From Chrysomallon squamiferum (taxonomy: Eukaryota > Mollusca > Gastropoda > Neomphalida > Peltospiridae), in NCBI GenBank assembly GCA_012295275.1, contig CM022678.1:8245632-8309631 (forward strand): 64,000 bases of DNA, read 5' to 3'. A program made the position numbers and the translations under genes. Positions 20,771 through 32,454 of the stretch are shown here, one piece after another (within the stretch, counting starts at the first letter, position 1; every line of letters starts with the position of its first letter). The notes under the pieces are model-generated. The model did no database searches. It worked only from the letters and a program-made list of their open reading frames with translations, and was not told the DNA's origin.

Positions 20771-20896
20771 CTAAGAAAAAACGTATGGATACTTATATGG
20801 ATGTTTTACGTGTAGTCGTTTTGCACAAACTTCATATTTAAAAGGTTTCTTACCAGTATGGATGCTGAATAATTCTTCGTTACTGTGAGTTAGCAT
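20771..20896 (-). pseudogene. Orphan ZNF leader relic upstream of E
   Basis: An open frame of 41 codons: [18 protein letters not shown], then FKYEVCAKRLHVKHPYKYPY. The first zinc Cys has become Tyr and no His pair follows in finger spacing. ATG and frame are intact, so a microprotein is formally possible. I call it a relic because the copy at 12.9 kb is broken. Confidence 0.7.
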
Positions 20897-21139
20897 GTTA
20901 ATTTTTATATCCTAATTTTTAAAAAATTCATTCCATACAGACTTCACATTTAAACCTTTTCTCTCTGCTATAAATTCCTATTTTTTGTTATTTGATGGAA
21001 TTCTTTTTCTAACTTCACATTTTATCCCCATTTGTGATTGTTACTTTTTATTTATTTCTGAAAATAATAAAGTAACTAGTTAAAGCAGTACAGGAGATAC
21101 AATATTTTAACTCGCGTATTGTATTCAAGTAGGTAATTT

Positions 21140-21730
21140 GATACATTTTTACACTCTACATTTTCAAAATCACGTTTTCTTTCAATTTTGGAGTAAAATA
21201 AGACGAAAATTTGTCATTTTATCATTTTCATTACACATAAATGATGTAGTATCGGTTTGCCGTACGAAAATGGTGACGGTTTTCGATCAGTAACACATGT
21301 ATTTATGGAAAACGTTAACGTACTTTAAGTTATCTATGTGCTTTTTGGTTATACATCATTAAATAAAAAAATAGAAAACAGAAACAAAAACCGGGTAATT
21401 GATAACATCAGCTAGATTGTTTTGAAATACACTGGGAAACCTGATAGTTATTGGTTTTCAAAAGTGACTTTCAGAATTGTTTCCCTAAGACTGATGTATA
21501 ATAATAAGGAAAGAGAAATTGTTACTCCAGTCAAATTGTTTTAATTAGATCTGAATCCTTCGTAAATGCCAAGAAAGATTCAATGAACTTCTAGAGTTTT
21601 CTATACTAAAACAAGATATCGAGAAATAAGTTGATATATTGGCGTCAGATTTTAATGACATTATAAAACCTATATTACTGTATGGAGGATGTGAACTTAT
21701 GGGATTTTAGTAAGGTAATATATATGGAAA
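21140..21730 (+). mobile_element. LINE RT fragment, second, unit 2
   Basis: Collinear with 13170-13740, ending in the LYGGCELMGF stretch at about 21675-21710. It carries stops. Confidence 0.7.
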
Positions 21731-22449
21731 AACAAAACTTGCAATTACATAAAAATGCATAAAATGTTTGAATAATAATAACGAAAAAACCCACAAAAAA
21801 AAGACTTCCTTTAAGATTTGTTAGTTGTTTCTTGAATGCATTTATCAAAAATACTGTAGAAGTAAGGATTTATTAAATGTATCAGTTAATGTCCGTGCTT
21901 TAATGGAAATTGAATTTTAATGAATATTAATTATTCAGCTGTAATATCGTACTGGACATTCTCAATATTGCTGATTGTACGTACTTATAGAAATGCATGT
22001 CATAATACACAGTACAGTATTACTAAATGTACAATGTCCTGAACATATACACGTTTATGTATCTACTAAGCAAAAAAATCTAACACTAGTAGTATTTGTA
22101 GTGTCAGTAGAACTTAGCACTAGTTGCTAGCAGTATTTGATGCCATAGTAATAAGACTGGTCTCAGCATTAATAAACTGTCAGTTAAAATTAAAGAATTA
22201 AAAACACTGAAATCAGTTTTCATTTCGTTTTCTCTTTTATTTGATAAATATATTGAAATCTAAGCAAGTAGAAGCTTTCACATACGAAAGTTGCCACTAA
22301 TTAGCAGTAACAATATCTTTTAGAACAAGACAAGAAATTTCTTTCTCTATAGACTGCAATGCGGTCAGTATTGAGAACACATAAACTAAATCCAATTTAA
22401 ACAGTATTTTCTGTAGTGATACAAAACATATTAATTTTTATTTAACCCA
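21731..22449. other. Intergenic, no gene seen
   Basis: Collinear with 13830-14559 but shorter and without the long poly-A. Confidence 0.55.
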
Positions 22450-23450
22450 CAAGACTGATTCTCTCAATGGCAAATTTATACAAAAGTGTTTTTTTTTCTT
22501 CCATAAAATAAATGTCGAAAGGTTATTGTATTTGGTCCAAGTGTATAATAGTGTGGTATATATTTACTTGTCTCACAAGAGAAAAATGTACACTCAAAAT
22601 ATAGTGGAACTCATCACCAATATCAGAATTACATAAAAGCTATATTATGTCTTCCCTTTCAATATTAAACAATCTACCAGATATCATAGGAAGTTTGACA
22701 TTACTGGTTCTATATTTACATAATGGTCCACTGGCAGCTGTAACTGATAATATTCTAATTTAAATTGACCTTTAAGCATTCTGTTATAAATTCCTTTTGA
22801 TGACTCAAGTTGATGTTTTTTCCATTTTTGTTAGAAGTGACTACAAAATTCTTTTACTGCATTTTATAATCAAAAAACATTCATCCATATACAAGATAAC
22901 CAAGAATTTACATTAATAACAACATCGAAAGCACACCGAATAGTTTAAGCTCCTTAGAGTTAACAAAATATATATAGTTGCATATAAAGCGTTTGAACTA
23001 TATCTAAATTAATAAAACCCCAGATTTGACATCCATCTTATTACTTAGCTTTTACAAACTTGTAAAATAAATGCCAGTGACAGTCAAGTAATAAACTGAA
23101 TTCTCTACATTTTTTAATATAGCAAACACTGCTTTTCAACATCAGCTGATTAGATCTGTTTTAATATTTGCAGATCCAGATTTACTTAAAATAAGGAAGA
23201 TGTATTTAACCTCGGTAACAATTTCTACTTCCATATTATCAGATATAAATCTAAATGTATTTGTTTTTAGATTGGCCTCTGGGAAACAATCTTAATTTTT
23301 AATTAGAACTACTCACTGCACAACTGCTCACCAGTAAAATGATAAACTTTACAACAGTAGTGATAATCTCTTAACAATAAAAGAGGATATGCTAAAATCA
23401 ATACATTTGTTTCTTAGTTTTGCTTCATCTTAGAAATATAAAGTGTTCTA
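22450..23450 (-). mobile_element. LINE C-terminal fragment, unit 2, copy 1
   Basis: Minus-strand frames give YRTSNVKLPMISGRLFNIER, then LCNSDIGDEFHYI. It is followed head-to-tail by a second copy, so the terminal 1 kb of the LINE is tandemly duplicated here. Confidence 0.8.
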
Positions 23451-23459
23451 AACATTAAT

Positions 23460-24545
23460 TTTTGTTTAAGCCAGAAGATTGATTCTCTTAAGGAAAGTTT
23501 ATACAAAAGTGTATTTTTTTCTTCCATGAAATAAATGTTGAAACGGTATTGGATTTGGTCTAAATGAATAATAATATCCATTTACTTCTCTCAAAAGAGA
23601 AAAATGTACAGTAAAAATTATAGTAGAACTCATCACCAATAACAGAATTACATAAAAGCTATATTCTCTCTTCCCTTTCAGTATTGAACCATCTACCAGA
23701 GACCATAGGAAGTTTGTTATTACTGGTTATATATTTACATAATGCTCTAGCATTTTGTACTGGAAGCTGTAAAGACAATGTTCCACTTTAAATTCACCAT
23801 TAAGTATTATATAATAATTATTTTTGATGACTCAAATTTATGTCTATTGCATTGTTGTACAAACTGAGTAGAATATTTTTATAAAAGCATGATATAATCA
23901 CTTTCATATATAAATTTATGTTACATAAACCACTTTCAGCCATTATAGCTTTTATACAAGATAACCAAGAACTTGATATGTTATTTACATTAATAACAAC
24001 ATCGAAAACACACCAAACATTTTAAACTCTTTGCGGTTAACTTAATAGATATAGTTCCATATAAAGCCTTTCAACTATATGTAAATTAATAAAACCCCAG
24101 ATTTCAGATCCATCTAAAATTTTATTTTTTACAAACTTGTAAAATACATGTAAGTGACAGTCAAGTAATCAACTGAATTCTCTACATTTTTTAATATAGC
24201 GAACACTGCTTTTCAACATCAGCTGATTAAATCTGTTTAAATATTTGCAGATCCAGATTTACTTAAAACAAGCAAGAGGTATTTAACCTTGGTAACAATT
24301 TCTACCTCCATATTATTAGATATCAATCTAAATGTATTTGTTTTTAGATTGCCTCTGGGAAGCAATCTTAATTTTTAAGTAGAACTACTCACTGCACAAC
24401 TTCTCATCAGTGAAGTGATAAACTTTACAACAGTAGTGATAATCTCTTAACAATAAAATAGGATCTGCTAAAATCAATACAACATTTTTTCTTAGTTTTC
24501 CTTTATCTTAGAAATATAAACTGTTCTGAAAACAAGATATTAATA
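23460..24545 (-). mobile_element. LINE C-terminal fragment, unit 2, copy 2
   Basis: Second head-to-tail copy. It starts at the same internal point (ccagaagattgattctctt-like) and ends near aaaacaagatattaatag. It differs from copy 1 by many substitutions and matches 33.5-34.6 kb better. Confidence 0.75.
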
Positions 24546-25079
24546 GATATGTAAATGTACTATAATTGGTTCCTGTATTGAAAACCACTTTTGCACCCAA
24601 ATGTTGCATAAATGTATATTTATATTTATAGAGACAGAGAAGATCATATTATAAAGTTACATATAATAACTGATTTATTTTACATATGGATATAACTTCA
24701 GCTGAATTCTGTCAGAACATTTAAATATTTATAGTTGGTGGCATAGTCACAGTCCAGAATTTAAATAAAGGAAGTGATCAAACAGCTGACATGTCAGTTA
24801 TTTAGATGGTGGGTTGTAAAACTGATAGGTTCTGTAATCATCTCGGTTTTCAATGGGAATTAACTGAAATCCTCTACATGTTAAGTAAAAACTATTACCA
24901 TCTTAATTTATGTTGTTTATCATGACTATAAAAATACTAACACCGGAACCAAAAAGATTTCACTTTGAAACCTAGATTAATTTTCTTAATTATATCATTC
25001 TGATTATGTTCTTTCTTTTAATGTTATATTTGCTATAGCGGTGATTCCTCCAGCTTGACTAGAAGGAAATGTAGAAAAT

Positions 25080-25870
25080 ACAAGAACTGAGGCAAGCAAT
25101 CATATCTGTACTATTACCAAGCAGATGTTTGAGACTATTATTTACATCCATCACTAACAAAGAATTGACAGTATTGTCTGATCAAATTGAATTAGTATTG
25201 TTGTTTTAGAGAAGGATTCTATATAAAATATGATTTCTATTAATTTAGTAAAAGGAAATAAGAAAAATATGTACCAGGCTTTAACAATTTTCAAGGAGCA
25301 TTTGATTCAGATATGAAACTTGTGAAGATATCCAGTAAGACAAATTCTTGTGTAAGACCTTTATCATGTTAATGTACATCAAGTTATTTACATTGTTAAT
25401 TATTTAATATAGAAATTATAACTAAATACCTTGAACTTTTCTTAAATAAGTGTGGATCCTTTGTAAATACCAAGAAATATTCAGTCTGATGATCTTCAAA
25501 GACTGTTTCCTATAATGAGAAAAGAAGAAGGTAGAGAATTTAATTTAAGAAGTGATCAGGTTATAAATATAGATATATTACTCTATGGACGTCATCACAT
25601 TACAAATGCTAGACAACATTTATATTTTTGTTTTACAAAATGTATACTAGATGAATGTGACTTCTGTAACATATATTCGTGTACCAAAGTACAGTCAAAA
25701 CATGGTGTTAAAACAATGTTATATGATCGATTGTTACAAATATGAAACAATGATATATTTGAGTGATTTAAAGTGTTAAGCTACAGCCAAACGCTATATA
25801 CAAACAACAGTTACAATGTTTCCACTGGCCTAGTTTATGCAGTCGACGTTAATGCTTGAACAAATGTTTT
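25080..25870 (+). mobile_element. LINE RT fragment, plus strand, unit 2
   Basis: Close to 7400-8150. The 76-codon frame 25515-25745 (EGREFNLRSDQVINIDILLY, then ILDECDFCNIYSCTKVQSKH) is the best preserved piece of this region in the window. It starts at an internal Met and is not a gene on its own. Confidence 0.75.
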
Positions 25871-25909
25871 TATTTATTGCCATTTGAAAATTAGTTAATT
25901 AGTTCTGTA

Positions 25910-26340
25910 CTGTAATAATAAATATACGGCTATCGTTCAAACGATTATAGGTACACAACGTAAACAAAGAACACCACGTCACTATTTAACACAAAACGAA
26001 CTATCTTGATGTTTTGCGAAAAATCCTTACTACATTTTACAGCAAATGTCTTCTAGATTGCCTGACGCACTTCTTCGGAACGGCAACAAAAACGAACCAC
26101 ACTGATATTTCTGTCTGTATTAACTAGCTCTAATGTTTATTTTCATATCTCGTCTTAATAGGAATTCCGTGGTTTATCTCCCCCTTGCTCAACTTTGTAG
26201 TCTATTTGATTTCCTTCAAAATAAAGCGCGCACTCTAATATCACAAAGAACAGTATTATTTCGTTATAAGGCTATAACCAGACCCACCTCATCGGAACGT
26301 TAACAGAAACGAAGCAGACGGATATTTCTGTCTTAATTTA
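25910..26340 (-). promoter_or_regulatory. CE copy 4
   Basis: Contains the short junction sequence at 26050-26090, then the core at 26163-26185 and the GCGCGC segment at 26226-26232. On the minus strand a donor-like GTAAGGAT lies at about 26027-26034. It lies 6 kb upstream of gene E with LINE fragments between. Candidate promoter or first exon of E; not provable from sequence. Confidence 0.45.
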
Positions 26341-26445
26341 CTTTTATATAGTTTTTCTTCTTATTATTATTATTATTTGTCGTCATATGCGGATATTTTA
26401 ATTTTATATTTATTGTTATTATGTAAATTTAAAAACAGATATATA

Positions 26446-26495
<50 letters not shown>
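26446..26495. repeat. (TG)n microsatellite
   Basis: About 50 bp of TG. Confidence 0.95.
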
Positions 26496-26498
<3 letters not shown>

Positions 26499-26579
26499 TA
26501 ACCTTTCATGGAACGTAACTCCCAGTCTCCATCTTCAGATTTTAACAATGCACTTCTTCATTTAAATTTAAGATAAGTT

Positions 26580-26815
26580 TAACATCGGTTATAGGACAAA
26601 TCGATTAACGTCAGTGTATAGTATAATAAGGTCAGAGATAAATCCTCTCTACGTGGAAGACTACGTGGTCGGAGACAACTCCATCACGAGATACTTCAGA
26701 CAGGCGCTTGCTACTGACGCGCTAACTCTCGTCTAGAAAGAAAAACTTGCTTTATTTATCGACATAGTCATCCAACTGTTGTATAACGTCATTCAAAAGT
26801 TTGAAAGCCAAAGAT
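26580..26815. repeat. GC-richer dispersed repeat, copy 1
   Basis: Begins at catcggttataggacaaatc and includes actccatcacgagatacttc and gcttgctactgacgcgctaa. It recurs at 54435-54680 and, inverted and partial, at 54281-54375. The sharp composition shift suggests a transposon or LTR remnant, but I recognise no family. Confidence 0.6.
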
Positions 26816-27254
26816 ACAGGCACCTACATACACACATGTACATTAACGGCAAACACTCCACAGGAATTATGGACAAGAAATTAGTAGAATTTTTGTCACA
26901 GAAATGGTAGCAGCAGTTATAATATTTGTACTGTTGGTAGAAGCTGTTGAAATACAGTGGTTTTAGTAGATGTCACTACAGTCGTACTGTTAGAACAGTT
27001 ATAAAATGTTACATAAAATTAAACAATAAAAATACAGAACAAAATATTCATGGTTTGCTTCTTCGTTTTATTTCAGAACATTTAATAATCTTTTTTATAC
27101 TGTTAATATGAAATTAATTTTACAAAATAATCCTGAACACACATATATTAATCTGAGATTCGAGAAATTGAAAGTAAAAAGGATTTACTGTCAACTCTCT
27201 TCAAGAGTCGTCATAAAAATAATTAACCATCAATCATCTACTTAATATTTAACT

Positions 27255-27375
27255 ATTAAAAGCTTTGTCTCCTTTGTGGGCTATCATATGACGTTTTACA
27301 TGTCCATGTCGTGAGAAAAATGTTCCACAAATTTCACATTTAAATGATTTCTCACCACTATACTTATTCGTATGA
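27255..27375 (-). pseudogene. Single-finger ZNF relic
   Basis: The minus strand reads EKSFKCEICGTFFSRHGHVKR, then HMIAHKGDKAF, a full CX2CX12HX3H finger with a partial one before it. There is no start and no neighbouring array. Confidence 0.7.
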
Positions 27376-27536
27376 CATTTTAAATGTGTTTATTTATCTA
27401 TAGCAGATTCGTGTGTTTAAACTGTAATGAGTGTGTTCTCACTATGGTAGTAAATGCTAATAAAGTGTCGTTAATGCTTGAGTGTTGTATAACGTTTCTT
27501 TCCTAACTTTAATAAAGAAAGTTTGCCACTGTGACA

Positions 27537-28754
27537 ATATATATATAAACTGAAAGGCCAATCCACAAGAATGATAATGGTACCACGTTGAAATTTTTAA
27601 TATCTCCAATCAGTGACGGCATATGTAAAAGTAGAGAAAACTTGACTGTTATAGAACAATTTTTGTCTTCTTTGAAGACTGTAAAATACTTCAATTTAGA
27701 TACAAGATATTTTTCATGTTTTCATCATTTAATTAGTGAGACATTACAGGGTATTACTGAAGACTCCCGGAATAAAAAATAGTAAAATGTCAAGTTTATA
27801 TTCAGATCGAAATTACTCCTGTTTATTTTGAAGACAGCCTGAACTTTTACTGGTATCCGGAACTCTTAAAACTGATCCTACATGGCTTTATTATGTTTGT
27901 ATCTGTGATCATCTGTGTTTGTCTTTATATAATTTTATCTATCTGTATACATTTGTATTCCATGGGAAATCTTCCTAAATTCAGTTTGCACATAGGTGAA
28001 ATCGCCATTTATTGTCAGTTGAACGAAATGCTGCTTAACAGTATCATTTAAACACCTATATATTAGTGTCATTGATTTTTACCATGTATTTGGAAATTAG
28101 CATGAAAGGATGCATTTGAATTTATTTCCGTATTTCGCTGTTTTCTATATTTGTAAAATGAAGAAGACCTAGGTTCTCACAATGAACATGTAGTGTACAT
28201 GATTATTGTAAGTTACTAAAACAGTCATTTGAAACAAAATACAGCACCAGTATTAGTATTTGAGCGGATGGTTACAGTAAATACACATATACATAATTAC
28301 AAATACCAAAATAGTACAAATACAAAAAAAGAGACCATAATATGAACCCATACAGAGAGAAAAACATAGACAAAGACAAACATTGTTTCTTAAATTAAGA
28401 TAATCTGTTATAATAATAACAAGGAATTGATGAAAGTTGGCATGAAGTCTAATATCCACTTCCCTGATGTTGTAGTAATAGCAGTGGTAGTACTAGTAGA
28501 AAAAGCAGTAATAATACAGTAAAGGCAGTAATAATAATACTGCTAGTAGTAGGAGTAGTTAGTAGGACTTTCTATTTCAGATTTGTTATCAGTCAAACTA
28601 ATCAAAAGTCGTTTTCTTCATTACCTTTTCTTAAAAGTTGTTTATTACAAAATGGTATTATATTTTATGGTTACTATTTGACAACAAATCACTTTTATTT
28701 TCAGTTATCATTAGTCATTTCTAAAACGTTTCTAATAAAATCCAGACATCGTGT
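27537..28754. repeat. 3' flank of gene F, unit copy 3
   Basis: Collinear with 9088-10264 and 17805-19039. It starts with a very short TA repeat. A GTA-rich run lies at 28470-28565. No gene. Confidence 0.65.
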
Positions 28755-28975
28755 GATATTTTAGATACCACCTTGCAGGAAATATTTCGCACGAACTCAA
28801 CATTCAAAACATTTCTCACCCCTGTGTATTTTTATGTGACATTTTGGAACATCTCCTCGTGAGAAACATCTTGCTCAAACTTCACATTTGAAAGACATCT
28901 CACCAGTTTGGATCTTTATCTGATTCCAACTCCGTGAATAAAACATTTTGCACAAGCTTCACATTTAAAAGGTTT
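28755..28975 (-). pseudogene. Decayed finger tail downstream of gene F
   Basis: Nearly the same sequence as 19040-19258, with the same stop after HDR and the same frameshifts. The tail was already dead before E and F separated. Confidence 0.8.
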
Positions 28976-29947
28976 CTATCTATCATGTATTTTCACATGA
29001 TATTTAATGCTCGAACTGTGTGAGAAACATTTTGCACAAACTTCACATTTGAAGGGCTTCGCTCCAGTATGGATCTTCATATGACTTTTTAAATCCGAGC
29101 TGCGTGAGAAATGTTTTGCACAAACTTCACATTTAAAAGGCTTCTCTCCAGTATGGATTATCATATGACCTTTTAAACTCGAACGCTGATTGAAAATTTT
29201 TGCACAAACCTCACATTTAAAAGGTTTCTCTCCAGAGTGCAGCATCCTATGTCGTTTTATATTTTCCTGTAACGTGAAACATTTTCCACAAATCTCACAT
29301 TTGAAAGGTTTCTTTCCAATATGGACATTCATGTGATTTTTTAGATTAGATCTGCATGAGAAAGGTTTTGCACAAACCTCACATTTGAAAGGCTTCTCTC
29401 CATGAAAGACATTCATATGACATCTTAAACTCGAGCTCCCTGAGAAATTTTTTGCACAAACTTCACATTTAAAAGGATTCTCTCCGGTATGGGTTATCAT
29501 ATGGTCTTTCACACTTACTCTTTGTGAGAAACATTTTCCACAGACTTCACATTTAAAAGATTTCTCATTAGTGTGGTGCTTCATGTGACTTTTTAGACTC
29601 GAACTATGTGAGTAACTTTTTACACAAATTTCACATTTAAAAGGTTTCTGTCCAGTATGGATTCTCATATGATTTTCCACACTGAGCCTGTGTGAGAAAC
29701 ATTTTGCACAAATTTCACATTTAAAAGATTTCTCATTAGTGTGGTGCTTCATGTGACTTTTTAGACTCGAACTATGTGAGAAACATTTTGCACAAATTTC
29801 ACATTTAAAAGGTTTCTGTCCAGTATGGATTCTCATATGATTGTCCACACTGAGCCTGTGTGAGAAACATTTTGCACAAATTTCACATTTAAAAGGTTTT
29901 TCACCGGAATGGATGCTGTATAATCCTTGATTACTGTGAATTGCCAT
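28976..29947 (-). CDS. C2H2 zinc-finger protein F, 11 fingers
   Basis: 323 codons from [18 protein letters not shown] to HDR-stop. Eleven fingers with complete ligands. Fingers 1-2 (SHRLSVDN, SHSSSLKS) are repeated as 3-4 (SHRLSVEN, SHSSSLKS), a two-finger in-frame duplication absent from E. Finger 6 has the HX4H form (NVFHGEKP). Fingers 6-11 correspond to E 4-9. Finger 10 (SRSSDLKS) differs from its E partner (NQSSNLKS). An acceptor-like TTTTCTAG precedes the ATG. Presumed nuclear DNA-binding protein, target unknown. Confidence 0.93.
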   Translation of the reverse strand: MAIHSNQGLYSIHSGEKPFKCEICAKCFSHRLSVDNHMRIHTGQKPFKCEICAKCFSHSSSLKSHMKHHTNEKSFKCEICAKCFSHRLSVENHMRIHTGQKPFKCEICVKSYSHSSSLKSHMKHHTNEKSFKCEVCGKCFSQRVSVKDHMITHTGENPFKCEVCAKNFSGSSSLRCHMNVFHGEKPFKCEVCAKPFSCRSNLKNHMNVHIGKKPFKCEICGKCFTLQENIKRHRMLHSGEKPFKCEVCAKIFNQRSSLKGHMIIHTGEKPFKCEVCAKHFSRSSDLKSHMKIHTGAKPFKCEVCAKCFSHSSSIKYHVKIHDR

Positions 29948-30359
29948 GTTAATTTTTAAATTTCTTATTTCTAGAAAATTAATTCTATACAGACATCACA
30001 TTTTCTCTCTGTTGTGAACTTTATTTCATTAGGTTACCACGACTACTATAATTATATCTTAGTAGAAGATTCACAAATCAGATGTATTTTGAATGTAATG
30101 CAACGTCATATAAAACAGAGAGTGAATTAACAGTGCTAAATTGCTAAAGAGGATATTTCTTATACCAACAATTTGTAATTTGACGGAATTATTTTTCTCA
30201 CTTCACGTTTTATTCCCTTTCGTCAAGGTCTTGAATTCGGGTTCTTACTTTCTGATTTATTTCTGAAAATGTAAAGTAGAAATAAGAAACTAAGTGAATG
30301 CAATATTTAAAGTGACATATTTTATTCAAGTATATAATTTTAAACAATAGATTCTATGT

Positions 30360-30690
30360 TATTACAATTTCATTTTATTCTAAGACCGTACTTTTTGAAA
30401 ATCCTATGTTTACTTCCAATAAGAAAATCTGTCATGTGCTTCGATTTGATTCTACATAATTGATGCAGTAATATTTTCAGCTAAGACAATTGTGAAAGTA
30501 TTCTATCACTGACAGATTATTACTTTTTATTATTATTTACTTTATTTTTAACAATGTTAATGTAAAACACCTTATTATCATTCTTTTTTTTTTTTTAATT
30601 TCTCTACCGTACTATTAAAAGAAATGATTTACAAGACCAACTACGATCGTTTCAATTACACTGGGAAACCTGGAAGTTAAAACTTAATGT
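30360..30690 (+). mobile_element. LINE RT fragment, motif B, upstream of F
   Basis: Collinear with 12450-12770, but the G-V-R-Q codons themselves are deleted. A poly-T run lies at 30582-30595. Confidence 0.65.
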
Positions 30691-30704
30691 ATCTCAGAAA
30701 AAGC

Positions 30705-30818
30705 TTATGGATTCTCATATGGATGTTTGACGTGTAGTCGTTTTGCACAAACTTTACATCTAAAAGGTTTTTTACCAATATGGATGCTGAATAATTCTTC
30801 GTTACTATGAGTAGCCAT
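30705..30818 (-). pseudogene. Orphan ZNF leader relic upstream of F
   Basis: Open 37-codon frame [18 protein letters not shown], then FRCKVCAKRLHVKHPYENP. The Cys pair is kept and the ATG is intact. This is the best preserved of the three orphan leaders; the ACA-to-ATA type change (HTG to HIG) and the missing His pair argue against a working finger. Confidence 0.7.
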
Positions 30819-31069
30819 GTTAATTCTTAGAAAATTCATTCGATACAGACTTCACATTTAAACCTTTTCTCTCTGCTATAAATTCCTATTTTTTGTTATT
30901 TGATGGAATTATTTTTCTGACTTCACATTTTATACCGGTTTGTGATTGTTACTTTTTATTTATTTCTGAAAATGGTAAAGTAACTAGTAAAAGCAGTACA
31001 GGAGATACAATATTTTAACTCGTGTATTTTATTCAAGTAGGTAATTTTATTTAATTATAAAAATGATAC

Positions 31070-31560
31070 GTTTTTACACTCTACATTTTCAAAATCATGT
31101 TTTCTTTCCATTTTGGAGTAAGAGAAGAAGAAAATTTGTCATTTTATCATTTTCATTATACATAAATGATGTAGTATCGGTTTTCCGTACGAAAATGGTG
31201 GCGGTTTTCGATCAGTAACACATGTATTTATGGAAAACGTTAACGTACTTTAAGTTATCTATGTGCTTTTGGCTTATGCATCATTAAATAACAAAATGAA
31301 AAAACAGAAAACACAGAGAAAAACTGGGTGATTGATAACATCAGCTAGATTGTTTTGGAATACATTGGGAAACGTGAAAGTCAAATACTTCGAATTGATT
31401 TAATTAGATCTGAATCCTTCGTAAATGCCAAGAAAGATTCAATGAAGTTCTAGAGTTTTCTGTACATTCAGGCTTGAATGAAAACATTATAAAACCTATA
31501 TTACTGTACGGAGGATGTGAAATTATAGGATTTTAGTAAGTTAATATATCTCGAAAAACA
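31070..31560 (+). mobile_element. LINE RT fragment, second, unit 3
   Basis: Collinear with 13170-13740, shorter by an internal deletion near 31470. Ends in LLYGGCEIIGF. Confidence 0.7.
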
Positions 31561-32450
31561 AAACTTGCAGTTACATAAAAAGGCATAAACTGTTTTTATA
31601 ATAATACCTCCCCCCCAAAAAAATATGACTTCCTGAAAGGTTTGTTTCAGTTGTTTCCTCAATGCATTTATCAAAAATACTGTAGAAGTAATGTTTATTA
31701 AATGTATCAGTTAATGTCCATGCTTTAATGGAAATAGAATTTTAAGGAACATTATTCAGGTGGTGGACATTCTCAATATTGCTGATTGTACGTAATTATA
31801 GAAATGCATGTCATAATACAGAGTACATTATTACTGAATGTACAATGTACTGAAGATATACACGTTTATCTATCTACTAAGCAAAAAAATCTAACAGCAG
31901 TTAGTACTTTTAGTGTTAGTAGTTGTTAGTAATTTTAATATAGTAGTATTAATAGTGATGGTAGTATTTGTAGTGTTAGTAGTACTTAGTATTAGTTGCT
32001 AGCAGTATTTGATGCCATAGTAATAAAACTGGTCTCAGCATTAATAAACTGTTAGTTAAAATTAAAGAATTAAATACATTAAAATGAGTTTTCATTTCAT
32101 TTTCTCTTTTATTTGATAAATTATCACTTCTGTATTAAGGTTTTTTCTGACATACCAGTTGACTAAGTCAGTTAATGTCAACTAACAATTTTATTTATAA
32201 GAAGCTGTAGCAGTTTACTAAGATAAATATATTCAAATCTAAGCAAGTACAAAGTTTCACTTACGAAACCTGTAGCATTAATTATTTTCAGTCTCAAGAT
32301 TTAATATATTTTACTGCCCCTAATTAGGACTTACAAGAAATGTCTTTCTCTATAGACTGCAATGCGATCAGTATTGAGAACACATAAACGAATTCCAATT
32401 TAAACAGTATTTTCTGTAGTGATACAAAACATATTAATTTTTATTTAACC
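31561..32450. other. Intergenic, TAG-rich, no gene
   Basis: Holds a C-run plus A-run at 31610-31623, GTTAGTAG-type repeats at 31900-32000 and a 32110-32230 segment shared with 51250-51370. No coding region. Confidence 0.55.
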
Positions 32451-32454
32451 CACA

